From Cephalotus follicularis (taxonomy: Eukaryota; Streptophyta; Magnoliopsida; Oxalidales; Cephalotaceae): a stretch of 64,000 nt of DNA. The notes beneath the pieces are model-generated. The model did not search any database. It was not told the origin of the DNA and was given only the letters and a program-made list of their open reading frames with translations. The stretch is from assembly GCA_001972305.1 (NCBI GenBank), contig BDDD01006737.1:26648-90647 (forward strand), read 5' to 3'. Position 1 is the stretch's first letter; each line of letters starts with the position of its first letter. Both the position numbers and the translations under genes were made by a program. Shown here one piece after another: positions 35,351-46,279 of this stretch.

Positions 35351-35700
35351 ACTCCCTTGACCAGGAGTTCCTTCAGTGGCTCTTTACTGAGAGCTATTCC
35401 TTGATGACTTGGTCGAAGAGTCACCATCTTGCCACTCTGGCGGAGCTAACCTAGTCCGTTTAGCTTGCTAGGTTTCAATACACAATTGCAGCCTTTCTTC
35501 CAGGTGCAAAGTAATAGCAGCCATATGTTGATGGAAATGGTCATTTATGCGATCCGTGTACCATCGCCACATGTCTTCTATGTTGGCCGCATCCACAGCC
35601 ATCTGATGTTGAAAGTAGTCGGCCATTCGATCCAGTAGGTATTTCCCATCATTTGTTCCCTGAGGAGTACTCACCTTAACAGCCTTAGCTCTTCCTCTTC
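35351..35700 (-). pseudogene. G4 gag N-terminus with missing core
   Basis: LLDRMADYFQHQMAVDAANI and INDHFHQHMAAITLHLEERL resemble the N-terminal gag block of G2 (FDRMVNLFQQQI). A short Ser/Gln-rich stretch with stops (35351-35467) then leads directly to the zinc knuckles. The capsid core (FLKGLRPYV region of G2) is deleted. Confidence 0.78.
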
Positions 35701-35750
35701 CGTCTTCTAATTGCCAAGGAAAATTTCCTAGCTAAGCATATATGGAATAT

Positions 35751-35762
35751 GCTCTGATACCA
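35751..35762 (-). other. G4 primer binding site (tRNA-iMet)
   Basis: The minus strand reads TGGTATCAGAGC, a perfect match to the usual initiator-Met primer site. It lies four bases from the LTR end. Confidence 0.95.
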
Positions 35763-35766
35763 TGTC

Positions 35767-38340
35767 TGTCACACCCCGGTTTCGAGTAAACACACATAAA
35801 GGTGGTAAAGACAATTAACATTAGATTCAGCTTATGTATATACCATAAAATTTAAACTTTTAAACAAGATATCAATTGCGGAAGCATTAAATCTCATAAC
35901 CTGAAAAATACGTAACGTACATCCCACACTGCACGCTACTCAATACAAGTCTGTCATTGTTAAAAGCCCATAAACGGAACGTGATTCATAATGCATTATT
36001 AAAACCCGTCGTTAAACAAAACCAAAAGTATTGTACATCCGTAGTCCTTAAAACAAAACCAGTTATTACAATCCAGAAGAATATAAAACCAACAACAATA
36101 ACATAAAGGCTTGTTCTTCGTCCAAGCTAGTCCAACCGGTCCACTGTATCAATCTGTAAAGTAGGGGGTTAGCCTTTGTCCTCACTCAGCTAAGTCATAA
36201 AAGTAGTTTGGGACCAAAATTACGTGCATGTCATATGATGTATGAGTAGATGATGCAGTTCAGTAGAAAATACCAGTTTATATATATATGAAAAAATATA
36301 TAATTTAGCAGTACAGTAAAATAACAATAGGGACATATATATGAAACTATATGTATGCAACAACAGTGCAGTAGTAGCCCAGCCAGGGCTATATCAACAG
36401 GCACAGTAATGTTCGAACAGGACTAGTAAACAGTATAGTAAGTCCACAAAGGGACCACAAAAGGCAGGCAGTATGTGCAACGCCACCAACTCCTGGCCCC
36501 ATGTTACACTCCCACTTTGGTCCCTACTCCAGGCAACCAAGCAAGACAACAGTACAGTACAGTGAGTTACCCAATCAACTCCAAGCTCCTAGGTCAACCC
36601 TGCCACTAGCCAGCGCTGGCAGTCTCCGCCATGCAACTAGTGACTCAAGCACAAACACAGTAAATTCACAAAGTAAACAGTGAATCATCACAGTAAACAG
36701 TGAAGTCTATTTCAAACTATTTCTAAAGTCATACAAATTTGTAATACGTATTTTCAGTAGTAGAAAATACTTTTTAAACAGTTAAGTGGGTGGAAATCAT
36801 TTTCCCAGTTGTTCAAAAACGTATTATTATCAAATATCTGTTTGTATTCAAAATAGTCATTTTTACTTTCACATATGCATTTCTAAATTAACATTGTAAT
36901 CTAGAAATCATAAACAGTTATAATAAGTTAATATACAAGCAGTAAACAGTACATATCTAATGCATACAAATGCTCTAATGCATCCTAAACGGAGTCGGGA
37001 TCATCGCGCATCGTTTTAAGCAAGGGAGAACCAAATAGCAGCTTGGCAGTCGGCTGGATTCTTCACCAGCCGGCTGTTCTGAGTAATCAGTACATAAGTA
37101 GTCGGCTGTTTCCTTCCACCAGTCAACTTGTTCATCAGGCAGTCAGCTATTACCCTTCAACAGTCGACCGTTTAGGTTGAGCAGTCGGCTATCTTCCTTC
37201 GAAAGTCGACTGTTCTTGGAAACCAGTTACATGCAATCCAATATATATCACTTAAACGGATCATTGCAAGCATCCATATATATTCTCAAGGAAGAATATC
37301 ATCAAACAGACCTCAAAGTTCATAGAACACAACAGTAACATGCATTTTATCCAGCAATTTAATACCAAGATAAAACCCAACATGCGTATACATAAACTCA
37401 ATAATTCCCAACAATAAGCATGGCATACAAAAAACTAGCAGTAACCATGGCATATCAACTGAACATCACAGCTCATACAAACAGGTAACTGATTGCATAA
37501 CCTTCAGTAATCTTGAGCTCAAAATACAAACATAACTTCCCCTACCTTTTGATTCCAAGTTAGGAATCATTAAGTCCACCTCTTTGTGTTCCAATAGTGA
37601 CATTTTGAGCTCCCAGACGCTTCAACTCCAAGTCCATTAGCTCTAACCCGTAACGTCCAACTCCTCTTGGTTCAACAATTTAAGAAACTCTTTCTCTTTC
37701 TCTCAAGATTCTTCACTATTTTTCTCTGTAATTCTCACTAGTCTTTCTTTCTTTGCATGCACTGGGCGAGAGAGGTGAAGAGGAAAGCGTTTTATGCAGG
37801 TGGTTCTCTCTCCCTCTTCTCCAACTCGTTTTCCATGTCACTAAATGACATACACCTCTCATCTCTGCATGCACACACTCACAGGACTGATTTTTCCTTG
37901 TCCCATAACCTGCATGGTGCACAACTGTTCACTCTTCCCTCTGCATTGGCCGCATGATGCACAGATGGCACACACTTCCTCCTCATCAGTTGTTGCATGT
38001 GATCTCGTCACATGCAAATAAAATAGAGCATAATCCAGCTGGCTGATCTTCCCCGACAGTCGGTTGTCCTCGTGGCTATGGTTGCCAAGTGGCTCGACAG
38101 CCCACCAATCGGCTGGTTCGTCCCACCAGTCGGCTGTTCCCTTAAACTATCTACCAGTCGGCTGGTCTATTGCACCAGTCGACTGTCCCCGTAGAATATT
38201 TCAACAATGATACTTATAAGCGTTTTGATTTGATTTGTGAATCAAAAATATTAGTCAGGAAATCCATCTTTCTCATTAGTTTATAACAAGATTACATTTG
38301 GAAATCAAATATTACAATGTGTGAAATCCTGGGCGTTACA
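35767..38340 (-). repeat. G4 right LTR (5' LTR)
   Basis: Direct repeat of 29836-32406. It runs TGTCACACCCCGG to GGGCGTTACA and has CAGTCGGCTG clusters at 37045-37215 and 38035-38190. Confidence 0.94.
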
Positions 38341-38345
38341 GTAGC

Positions 38346-39063
38346 CTAGCCATCAGACTCTAAGACAGAGTCCAGCTTCAGCAGCTCAGTAACCTAGTTC
38401 ATCAAGAGATAGTGGTAAACAGTCCGGTGGACCGAGGGTAAAGAATAGAGTGTATGCTATGTCGAAGGACTAGGCTCAGACTATACTGGATATGGTAGTA
38501 GATATGGTTTCTATTTTTGGCAAAGATGCCCATCTTTTGATTGATACAGGATCTACCTTTTCATATGTATCCATGCACTCTACATATATGCTGATAAGGA
38601 GTTGGGACATCTAGATCAGAGAATAGTTATGGCCACTACCTTAGGCCCATCTATGGTTATTGGTAGAGTGTTTCGGGGTTCTAGAGTTTGGGTTGGAGAT
38701 TAGAAGCTTTTAGTGGATCTGATGCCACTTGAGATACTGGATTTTGATGCCATCCTTGGAATGGATCGGTTCGTGCATCAGTTGACTGTTTTAGGAAAGT
38801 TGTTACTTTTCGTCGACTTGACGGTACAGAGTTGGAGTTAGTTGGCGAGCACCGTATTTTGTCGACATGTGTTATTTCTACCTTGTCAACCAGGAGATTT
38901 TTAAGGAAGGGTTGTTACGAATTTTTGGCACACGTGTATGATACGAGGGTCTCCAGGCCGAAGCTGCAGAATATATCGGCTGCTTGTGAGTTCCCGGATG
39001 TCTTTCCAGAGGATTTTCAAGGTGTACCACGAATCGGGGTCATTGAGTTCTTTATGGACCTAG
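38346..39063 (+). pseudogene. G3 gag end and protease
   Basis: Plus-strand continuation of 29786-29835. A Gln/Ser-rich spacer is followed by NRVYAMSKD, a stop, then the active site LLIDTGSTFSYVS, where the D-T-G triad is kept. MVIGRVFRGSRVWVGD and LEILDFDAILGMDRFVHQ (flap and ILGMD block) follow, then HRILSTCVISTLSTRRFLRK and CEFPDVFPEDFQGVPRI, the linker to RT. Several stops and frameshifts break it. It ends at CCTAG (39059-39063), where S8 has inserted. Confidence 0.9.
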
Positions 39064-39140
39064 TGTTTGGCGAGATGACCTGACAGGCCATTAGATGGGC
39101 TATCGTATTGTATCGATCCATGTACATAAATGATCTTATT

Positions 39141-39164
39141 ATATATATATATATATATATATAT
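39141..39164. repeat. (AT)n microsatellite
   Basis: Twelve AT dinucleotides inside S8. Confidence 0.95.
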
Positions 39165-40369
39165 GACATGTGCTAATTTTTTATGGCAATATCACTTGTG
39201 TTTCATCACTTAATTGAAGTAGTTTATTCTTTACCTACTTATGCTTGTGATGCCCTGACGTAAGGTTGGATGCCTAGCAAGGAGGCTATGAGATTGGTTA
39301 CCTTATTCCTTATGTCGAATCAGTTCCAAGACATAGGTTCACTTTGTTGGCTTTAGTGAACCGGATAGACTTGCGCGTATGTTGCATGCTCATGGAATTG
39401 GAGGATGGATTCTCTCACTACCATCTGTGTTGGACACTAGGGAAAATACGGGGTACGCGTTGGGTACGTGTACACTGAACTAGACCCACGTAGGAGACAC
39501 TGTTTGGATAGTCGCTATTCTCATGTCAGTAGTGACTCCTACTTGTTACGATTGTGTATAAGTGTTAGTCACTTAGCGAGTGCTCAAACTCGCCTGATCC
39601 TTAGACCTGAGCGGCTGCTCTATATTGTATTGAGACAGTTATGCTTTGATCTCCACCTTACCCAGTACTTGAGCAGGACTGGCAAACGGGTGGTCTATGG
39701 GTATGATCGAATCTATACGAATATAAGCGAGTGCACAATAAGGAATTTTCACACCTGAGCGAAGGTGATCGAGCCTATTATGGTCTAATTGTACTTTGGA
39801 CTTATGAAATCCTTGGCCAAGGTTGAGGTAGATTGGAAATTAGATTTCTGGAGAATCTGCCAAAGGTCCTAGTAATAATCAGATATTTTAGATATTGAGG
39901 TTTTATCTAGGGTTGACATGTATCCTTACCCTAGATCTCAATCGGGGCCAAGTATGACAAGGGATTATAATACACGTGAACTGATGACTTAGAAAGTCTT
40001 GCGTTACGGGGAAGTGTAATAAAATATGGGAAAATTAATTAGATTACTTTTTCCATCTGGATAATATTAGATATAATTCCGAGAGCATTCAAATTGGTCA
40101 CGGACCATTGAGAATGGCTAAATCGCTAGGGGTATTTCGATAATTTATTTATGCCACCGTTTTTAACCAAGATTTTAAAGGGTCCCTACCCAATAATGAT
40201 TAGTTCTTTAATATGTTGGACATATTAAGTCTTGGTGATATTTTAATAAATATCGGTTAAGTGGATTTTACATTTTATGGAAATATATTTGTTTGATATT
40301 ACTTAATCAATATTCGAAGGGTTCATGAAATCACTAAAAGAGTTAGACTCAATTTGCTTCACCTACCAG

Positions 40370-40505
40370 TCAAAGCGTCGACGCCTTCTGGGAAAGCGTC
40401 GATGCTTAACGCTTGTATAGGCGTCGATGACTTTTAGAAAGACGTCGACGTTTAGTGCCATGTTATATAAGCGTCGACGTTTTTGTTAAGAGCGTCGAAG
40501 CTTTA
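40370..40505. repeat. GCGTCGACGC palindrome cluster in S8
   Basis: Six variants of AAAGCGTCGACGCCTT over 135 bp, including perfect 10-mer GCGTCGACGC at 40375-40384. Confidence 0.87.
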
Positions 40506-41296
40506 TGCGAGTTGTGCAACCTGTGTACGATCACACATCGTGGGAACACACTCTCTCTCTCTCATCTCCTCCCAGTTTTCTCATGACCATACATGATATG
40601 TACATGTGGGGATCATGGTTTTGAAACCCCGAGGAGTTAGCACCATGATCCCTAGTATATTGGAAAGTGGGAGAGAAGGAAAGGTGGCTGGTGAGAAGCT
40701 TTATCTGCAGAAAATGGGTCCAAAAAGAAGAGGGGGAAAAATTGCTGGAAAATTACGGGTGACCTCTCTGCATATTCTATATGTTCCCTTACTGATACAC
40801 CAAGCAAAGTGACTTATTTAGGGTGGATTCCTTTTGACAATATCTTGTCAAAATTGAATCCTCTCTCCATAAGTGTTTGAGAGAGTGTGAGCTATACTTG
40901 GGGTTCCATTTGCTGTCCTGGACTTGTTGGTTGGTGTAGCTGCTGTACCAGTGGCTTTGGGAGCAACTTGTGAGGTGACATCCCAAGCTTGTAGCGGCAA
41001 AGAAAAGGAGGAGCCACCAGCCGAAGGTATAAATTCTATATCTTCCCTTTTGGCTCCCATGTTTTTAGTTATGCCATGCTTGTGTGTGTCACCAATGCAT
41101 GTCTTTGGTGACACCAATTCAACTCTCGTATGATGTGGTGATCCTTATGGCTTGTGTTCTTGCCATGATGGACTATTTTATTTATGCTAAGGGTGTTTTT
41201 CCGCTGCCATGATCATGATTTTAAGTTTTGTTCTACACCCTTTAACCCTAAGCCCATTTTTGGCTCTGGAGACGTTTTACTATTTCCAACACCTAG

Positions 41297-42197
41297 CGCC
41301 TGGCACAACCCCTATATCCCTTGCACTTTATGAGATGGCACCTCTGAGCTTGTAGAGCTCAAGACTCAGTTACAAGAGTTGGTAGAGAAGAGGTTCATCA
41401 GACCGAGCAGTTCATCTTGGGGTACACCAATCTGTTTGTAAGGATGAAGAATGGGACTCTCATTTTGTACACAGATTACAGGCAGCTGAACAGGGCCACG
41501 ATACGCAACAAATACCCTTTACCACATATTGATGACTTGTTTGATCAGCTTTGGGGGGTCAGTGTATTTTTGAAGATGGTCTTCGATCTAGTTATCATTA
41601 GCTGCGGATCCGGGAAGAGGATATCCCGAAGATAGCTTTTTGGACTCGTTATGGACACTATGAGTTCCTAATCATGCCGTTTGGATTGACTAATGCCCTA
41701 GCAGCATTTATGGACTTGATGAATAGAGTCTTCAGCCCTTTTATGGATAGATTTATAGTAGTGTTTATTCATGATATTCTGGTATACTCTCGGAGTAAGG
41801 AGGAACATAGAGATCATTTGAGGACTATATTGCAGACCTTATGGGATGAGCTTTTGTACGCTAAACTTAGAAAGTGCGAGTTTTTGTTAGATAGAGTCAT
41901 ATTCTTATGGCACGTAGTCTACGATAAAGGGATATGCGTGGACCCTAAGAAGGTAGAGGCAGTTGTGAGTTGGGAGCACCCTATGAGCGTTACAGAGATT
42001 CGCAGTTTTCTAGGGTTGGCAGTCTATTATCGGAAGTTAGTTGACGGGTTCTCTTTGTTAGCTGCTCCATTGACGAAGCTAACAAAGAATAGGGTGAAGT
42101 TTGAGTGGTCTGAGGCCTACGAGAGAAGTATTCAAGAGGTTAAGGCTCGTTTAGTATCAGTTCCAGTCTTGAGTCTCCCATCGCCCAGTAGGGGTTA
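41297..42197 (+). pseudogene. G3 reverse transcriptase
   Basis: Resumes G3 after S8. [18 protein letters not shown] leads to [36 protein letters not shown] and [20 protein letters not shown]. The catalytic box reads [11 protein letters not shown] (first Asp replaced by His). [14 protein letters not shown] and [20 protein letters not shown] blocks follow, then [17 protein letters not shown]. Frameshifts are near 41440, 41590 and 41640 and a stop lies at about 41355. It stops at 42197 in LPSPSRGYV, where the G5 LTR begins. The remaining RNase H and integrase of G3 would lie right of the window. Confidence 0.93.
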
Positions 42198-43356
42198 TGT
42201 AACGCCCTGAATCATGAGGAGGACCCCAAAGTTTGACACGTGGCATGACGTCCATACAATCCATTAACATCATCCAAAATATGCTATAAATTTAAAACCT
42301 TAAATCAAAATCGTGCATAACCAATCAATTATCTTGCGTGGATAAACCCAAATATATACATCAATATCTCATGTCTCAAGGCACTGCCACAAGCCAGCGG
42401 GTCAAATAACACAGATTTACAACATTCTTCTACATTATACAAGGTAGGCCAAACAGAACTGCTCTCCTGATGGAGCCCTCCTCTGCAATCTATCCCATCT
42501 GATCACTGCGTTACATACCTGACCCATTTCAAGAATGGGTCAGGCAACCCTTGGTTGTGTAGGCTATACTATATGCAGTGCATGAGAATGCATGACATGC
42601 GAGATGCATGAATGCCAACAGTTCATAAATTCATAGAAGTCATCATCCACAATATTCCATAACCATAACCATATTGTTCCATCATCATTCACCATCCATA
42701 ATACTCCAAAATCATCTCGGAGCACATATAAGTTCTCCTCAGCCTCCTCAGCCCAGCTAGCAGACCACTGAAAATTCCATAGCACTCAAAATTATTTTAG
42801 GTAAAGGTCATGGCATCATAGGCAGAGAAGCCGAGATAGAATTGTCCTGGCAGTACAAGGCAGACGAGGGTTATTCGAAATATGCCTGTTTAACCTTGGT
42901 CTAAGGATAGTTTGTTAAGATAGAGGCGCGCTGGGTAGACTAGAGCGTCATAGGTAGAGGTCATTACCATATTGGGCAGACTAGGGTGACATTTATAATT
43001 AGAGAAGAGAAGATGAGATAAATATTATCCTTGTCAAACCTCCCCTTAATGTTAGTCTCTTTAGGATAGAGCATAGGTAGGTCAGGATTATTCGGAGATA
43101 CACGGGGTCCTCGCAGCCCTACAAAATGGGGAATCCACCCTTAGGTTCACAGGCTAAATGAGGTCCTACGAGATATCCTCCGGTAATGCTAGTCTGTTAA
43201 GACAGTGACCTTATGGTTCATCTCAATCGGTGGCCCTCACAGTCATCTCAATCGGTTACCTTTACAGTCATCTCGGCCGGTGACCCATAGGGTTCATCTC
43301 AATCAGTGGCCCTCACGGTCATATCAGTTGGTGACCTTTACAATCATCTCGGTCAG

Positions 43357-43960
43357 TGTTTAGCATAAAAATGTGTTATTTTTAATGCATTATTTGTGAT
43401 AATTTTATGCTTGGAATAGACTACTTTGGTTGTGTTTTAATGATTTTCAGGTACAAGTGTTTAATCACCAAAGTGCAAGAATACTACCCAAAAGTGTGCA
43501 AAATTGGAGTTAAAAGTGTAAAGATTGAAGAATGGACAAATTATGCAGAAAAAAGGACAAACGCGTCGACGCCTTTACTTAGAAGTCGACGTCTTTTCTG
43601 GGTTTATAGCAGAAGCGTTGATGTCTTTCATCTACATCAATGTCTTTTCTGGGTACAATAAAAGAAGTCGACGTCTTTCAAGAAGAAGTCGATGTCTTTT
43701 CTGGAAAATGCAACCATCTTCAACGAGCTAAGAAAAAGAAGTCGATGTCTTTTTACAAAGAAGTCGACGCCTTTCATGCAGACCGACGTCTTTCACACAA
43801 CACATCGATGTCTTTCAACAAAATTGTCCTGTAACTTTTGGTATACTTCGCCTAGGTTGGATAAATTATAACTAGTTTACGTTTCCCTGTGTCCGACCCG
43901 TTACTGCATGATCCGTGCACTTGCGGCTATAAATATTAAAACATTCTAAATCAGTGAACA
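43357..43960 (+). mobile_element. S9: 604-bp LTR-like insertion with perfect GTCAG duplication
   Basis: Runs TGTTTAGCATAAAAATGTG to TCTAAATCAGTGAACA. The 5-bp GTCAG occurs at 43352-43356 and 43961-43965. Terminal sequences match S5 (in reverse). TG...CA ends and a 5-bp duplication make it a solo LTR or a small non-autonomous LTR unit, not a DNA transposon. Its middle third is nearly all palindrome cluster (43560-43815). No open frame of note. Confidence 0.88.
43560..43815. repeat. AAGTCGACGTCTTT palindrome cluster in S9
   Basis: About ten units such as GAAGTCGACGTCTTTC and GCGTCGACGCCTTT over 250 bp, the densest cluster in the window. Arms are AAG(A)/TCTTT as in S7 and S14. Confidence 0.88.
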
Positions 43961-44364
43961 GTCAGTGACCATCTCAATCATTGGCCCTCAAGGTCATCTC
44001 AGTCGATGACCTTGACGGTCATCTCGGTCGATGACCCATAGGGTTCATCTCAATCAATGGGTTCTAGGGTTATACATCTTCCAGACTAATCGGCCATCTC
44101 CCTATTCCTTCATGCTATAGCAGAGGATGGCAGTGATTATCTCGTCAGAGCTCCACAATGTCAAGCAAGGTCTGAGACCCTAGAGGTCTATAGCCATACC
44201 ACCCTTGGATGATTAGTATTGAAAACCATATGGTCAGAGAAGGGCTCACTTTGGCTATACAGCCTTAAAGCTTTCCTAAGACCTGATATCAGATAACGAG
44301 CTTTGTGCTCTGACCTCTACCTCTGTGGTTTGCCTCTAAGCTTTGGTGTCTGACATAAACATGA

Positions 44365-44640
44365 GGTCTGCATTCTAGTACGAGGTCTGCCTTCAGTACG
44401 GGTATGCCTCTAGTACGAGGTATGCCTCTAGTAAGATGTCTACCTTCTAGTACGATGTCTGCCTTCAGTACGACGTCTGCCTTCACTACGAGGTCTGCCT
44501 TCAGTAAAAGGTCTGCCTCTAGTACAAGGTCTGCCTTCAGTACAAGGTCTGCCTCTTGTACGAGGTCTACCTTCAATACGAGATCTGCCTTTAGTATGGG
44601 GCCTACCTCTAGTACGAGGTCTGCCTCTAGTACTTCTGCG
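44365..44640. repeat. 18-bp tandem array in G5 LTR
   Basis: About fifteen copies of an 18-19-bp unit (AGTACGAGGTCTGCCTTC). Because 18 is a multiple of three the array gives repetitive open frames on both strands. These are not genes. Confidence 0.92.
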
Positions 44641-45415
44641 TCCTACAAACGACAATCTCCCAAGGCGTTGTCTGTTGTCATTTAAATAAAATGCCAATGC
44701 TCTAATCAAAGGTATCCAAAGTCTAAGGACTTAGAAGAACAACAACTTATGGCTATTAATTAGCTCATCAGCATCCAAAGTCCAAAACAGGCAATCTAAC
44801 ACTCGATCTAAGAGATCCATAAGCCCCAATGGTCGATTCCAACTCAACAGCTTAACAATTATCCTTACCCATTCATCTAGTCCTCATCTAGCAGTTCATA
44901 ACAATACCATTCATTTACAGCAGTTATATGCATAAGCTCAAGGCATATAAGTAGAACATAACTAATAATGGTTGAGTTTTGCAGATCTAGGAGAATTGCT
45001 ACTAAACCGTCAATCTGCTGCTTCCTTCAATCTCTACACACTGCTACAAGTCCAACGACACCTTCTTGGCGCAAAACGACCTTTCTCTCTCTAATTCGCT
45101 CTCTCACTCTCTCCCTTTAGATTCGGAGACAAGAAGATAAACGAGAGCAGAGACCGTCAAACTCTATAGATAAAGACTTTCTTTTGTCTTACTTGTTGTA
45201 TGAATCACGATGTCCACAAATATCTCATTTAGTGGGAAGAAAAATCCAGAAACTTACCCCACATGCTACCCGTGATTCCACAGTGGCCGACCCAAACCTC
45301 TGCTTTCTAAGGTCCAAGTTCCAGCCCAATAAAGGGAAAATAATTACCAAGTCCAAAATCGTCATTTTACAATATTATATATTACAAACATTTGCATATA
45401 ATTTCAGGGCTTACA

Positions 45416-45430
45416 TCATTCCCTCCTTAA
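45416..45430 (-). other. G5 polypurine tract
   Basis: The minus strand reads TTAAGGAGGGAATGA directly before TGTAAGCCCTG. Confidence 0.83.
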
Positions 45431-45439
45431 AGAAATCTC

Positions 45440-46077
45440 ATCCAGAGAATCTCTAAGGTCAAAACAAGTGAGGGTACAATGCTTTCATATCTTCCTCACG
45501 ATCCCATGTAGCTTCTTCGAGTCCATGGTACTACCATAGCACTTTCACCAATGGAATGATCTTGCCTCTTAACTGTTTAATTCGGCGGTCAAGGATTTGG
45601 ATAGGTATTTCTTCAAAGCTTAAATCCGTCCTCAACTCCAACGGCTCCCACTATAGCACGTGAGAAGGATCTGGATGATACGTCCTTAGCATCGAGACAT
45701 GAAAGACATTATGCACATCTAATAAACTGGGCGGCAAGGCAAGTCTGTAGATAACTGCACCTACCCTCTCAAGGATCTCGAAAGGCTCTATAAACTGAGG
45801 GGCTAACTTCCCCTTCTGGCCGAACCTCATGATTCATTTGGTCAGTGAGACATTGAGGAATACATGATCTCCAACAGAGAATTACAACTCTCACCTGTGA
45901 TGATCTGTATAACTCTTCTATATGCTTTGGGCTGTTAGAAGTCTTTCCCTGATGACTTTGGCCTTCTCTGTTGTTTCTTGCACAAGCTTTGGCCATAATA
46001 GACTCTGTTCGCCAACTTCATACCAACAAATTGGGTAACTACATTTTCTACCATAGAGAGCCTCTAATGGCACCATT
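45440..46077 (-). pseudogene. G5 integrase C-terminus and chromodomain-like end
   Basis: Minus strand: EALYGRKCSYPICWYEVGEQ begins at the S10 junction. LVQETTEKAKVIRERLLTAQ, DHVFLNVSLTK and RFGQKGKLAPQFIEPFEILE follow, then HNVFHVSMLRTYHPDP, IQILDRRIKQLRGKIIPLVK and HGLEEATWDREEDMKALYPH, the degenerate chromodomain. Stops and shifts lie at about 45835, 45655, 45525 and in the Tyr-rich region at 45900-45930. The rest of integrase is on the far side of S10, outside the window. Confidence 0.9.
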
Positions 46078-46279
46078 TGTTAGATTAGGCTGTCCCTGCA
46101 AGCCACAAGGTGGCTGCATCCATATGTATTTTACATATAATACACTCTTGAATCGCACATTCTTAGTTCCATTCATGTTTTATTGTGCATATTCAGTAAC
46201 ATTGGCATTTTCTATATGTATTGTCCCAAAACATAACTATGGATCAGTTAATCACCATGTTAACTGAATATACATATAG

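Larger units (their letters stand above)
29836..38340 (-). mobile_element. G4: minus-strand Ty3/gypsy element with internal deletions
   Basis: LTRs 29836-32406 (2571 bp) and 35767-38340 (2574 bp) are paired direct repeats, TGTCACACCCCGGTTTCGAG...GGGCGTTACA. In the first 170 bases I count roughly ten differences. Target duplications are GCAGC (29831-29835) and GTAGC (38341-38345). The internal region is only 3.36 kb against about 4.73 kb in G2. The gag core, protease and N-terminal RT are missing or replaced by unrelated sequence, so this copy is defective. Primer site 35751-35762 and polypurine tract 32407-32424 are intact. Confidence 0.94.
39064..41291 (-). mobile_element. S8: solo LTR of the TGTTGGAA family, minus-oriented
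   Basis: Runs TGTTTGGCGAGATG to CTATTTCCAACA, flanked by perfect CCTAG at 39059-39063 and 41292-41296. It is 2228 bp. Blocks such as GGTTCACTTT, TAGGGTTGACAT and GAATTGGAGGATGGATTCTC parallel the reverse complement of 46280-48696. It is clearly older and more diverged than the other members. An AT run lies at 39141-39164 and palindromes at 40370-40505. The G3 frame (DLV to APGTTPIS) closes up when it is removed. No coding domain. Confidence 0.9.
43200..44075. repeat. tandem repeat CATCTCAATCGGTGGCCCTC in G5 LTR, split by S9
   Basis: About eleven imperfect 28-30-bp units (GGTCATCTCGGTCGATGACC and relatives) lie on both sides of S9 with the same phase, confirming that S9 inserted into an existing array. 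Confidence 0.85.
42198..45415 (-). repeat. G5 3' LTR, about 2.6 kb net of S9
   Basis: TGTAACGCCCTGAATCATG to TTTCAGGGCTTACA. It contains S9 (43357-43960), a 28-30-bp repeat field around it (43200-44075) and an 18-bp array (44365-44640). The partner LTR is not in the window, so the boundaries rest on the TG...CA ends, the adjacent polypurine tract and the G3 junction. Confidence 0.87.
42198..46077 (-). mobile_element. G5: minus-strand Ty3/gypsy, 3' LTR and integrase end only
   Basis: The LTR (42198-45415) is followed by a polypurine tract and a minus-strand integrase C-terminus. The element is then broken by S10 at 46078. It inserted in G3 RT, with GGTTA (42193-42197) the presumed left target duplication. 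The rest of the coding region and the 5' LTR must lie beyond base 64000. Confidence 0.9.

Noticed and set aside
43357..43960. MITE or other DNA transposon
   Set aside because: The ends are TG...CA with a 5-bp duplication and no long terminal inverted repeat. The ends match the LTR-like S5.
44289..44709. Repetitive protein-like frames on both strands
   Set aside because: They are produced by the 18-bp tandem array, whose unit is a multiple of three.
45971..46267. 98-codon plus-strand frame
   Set aside because: It is antisense to G5 integrase and runs across the S10 junction.
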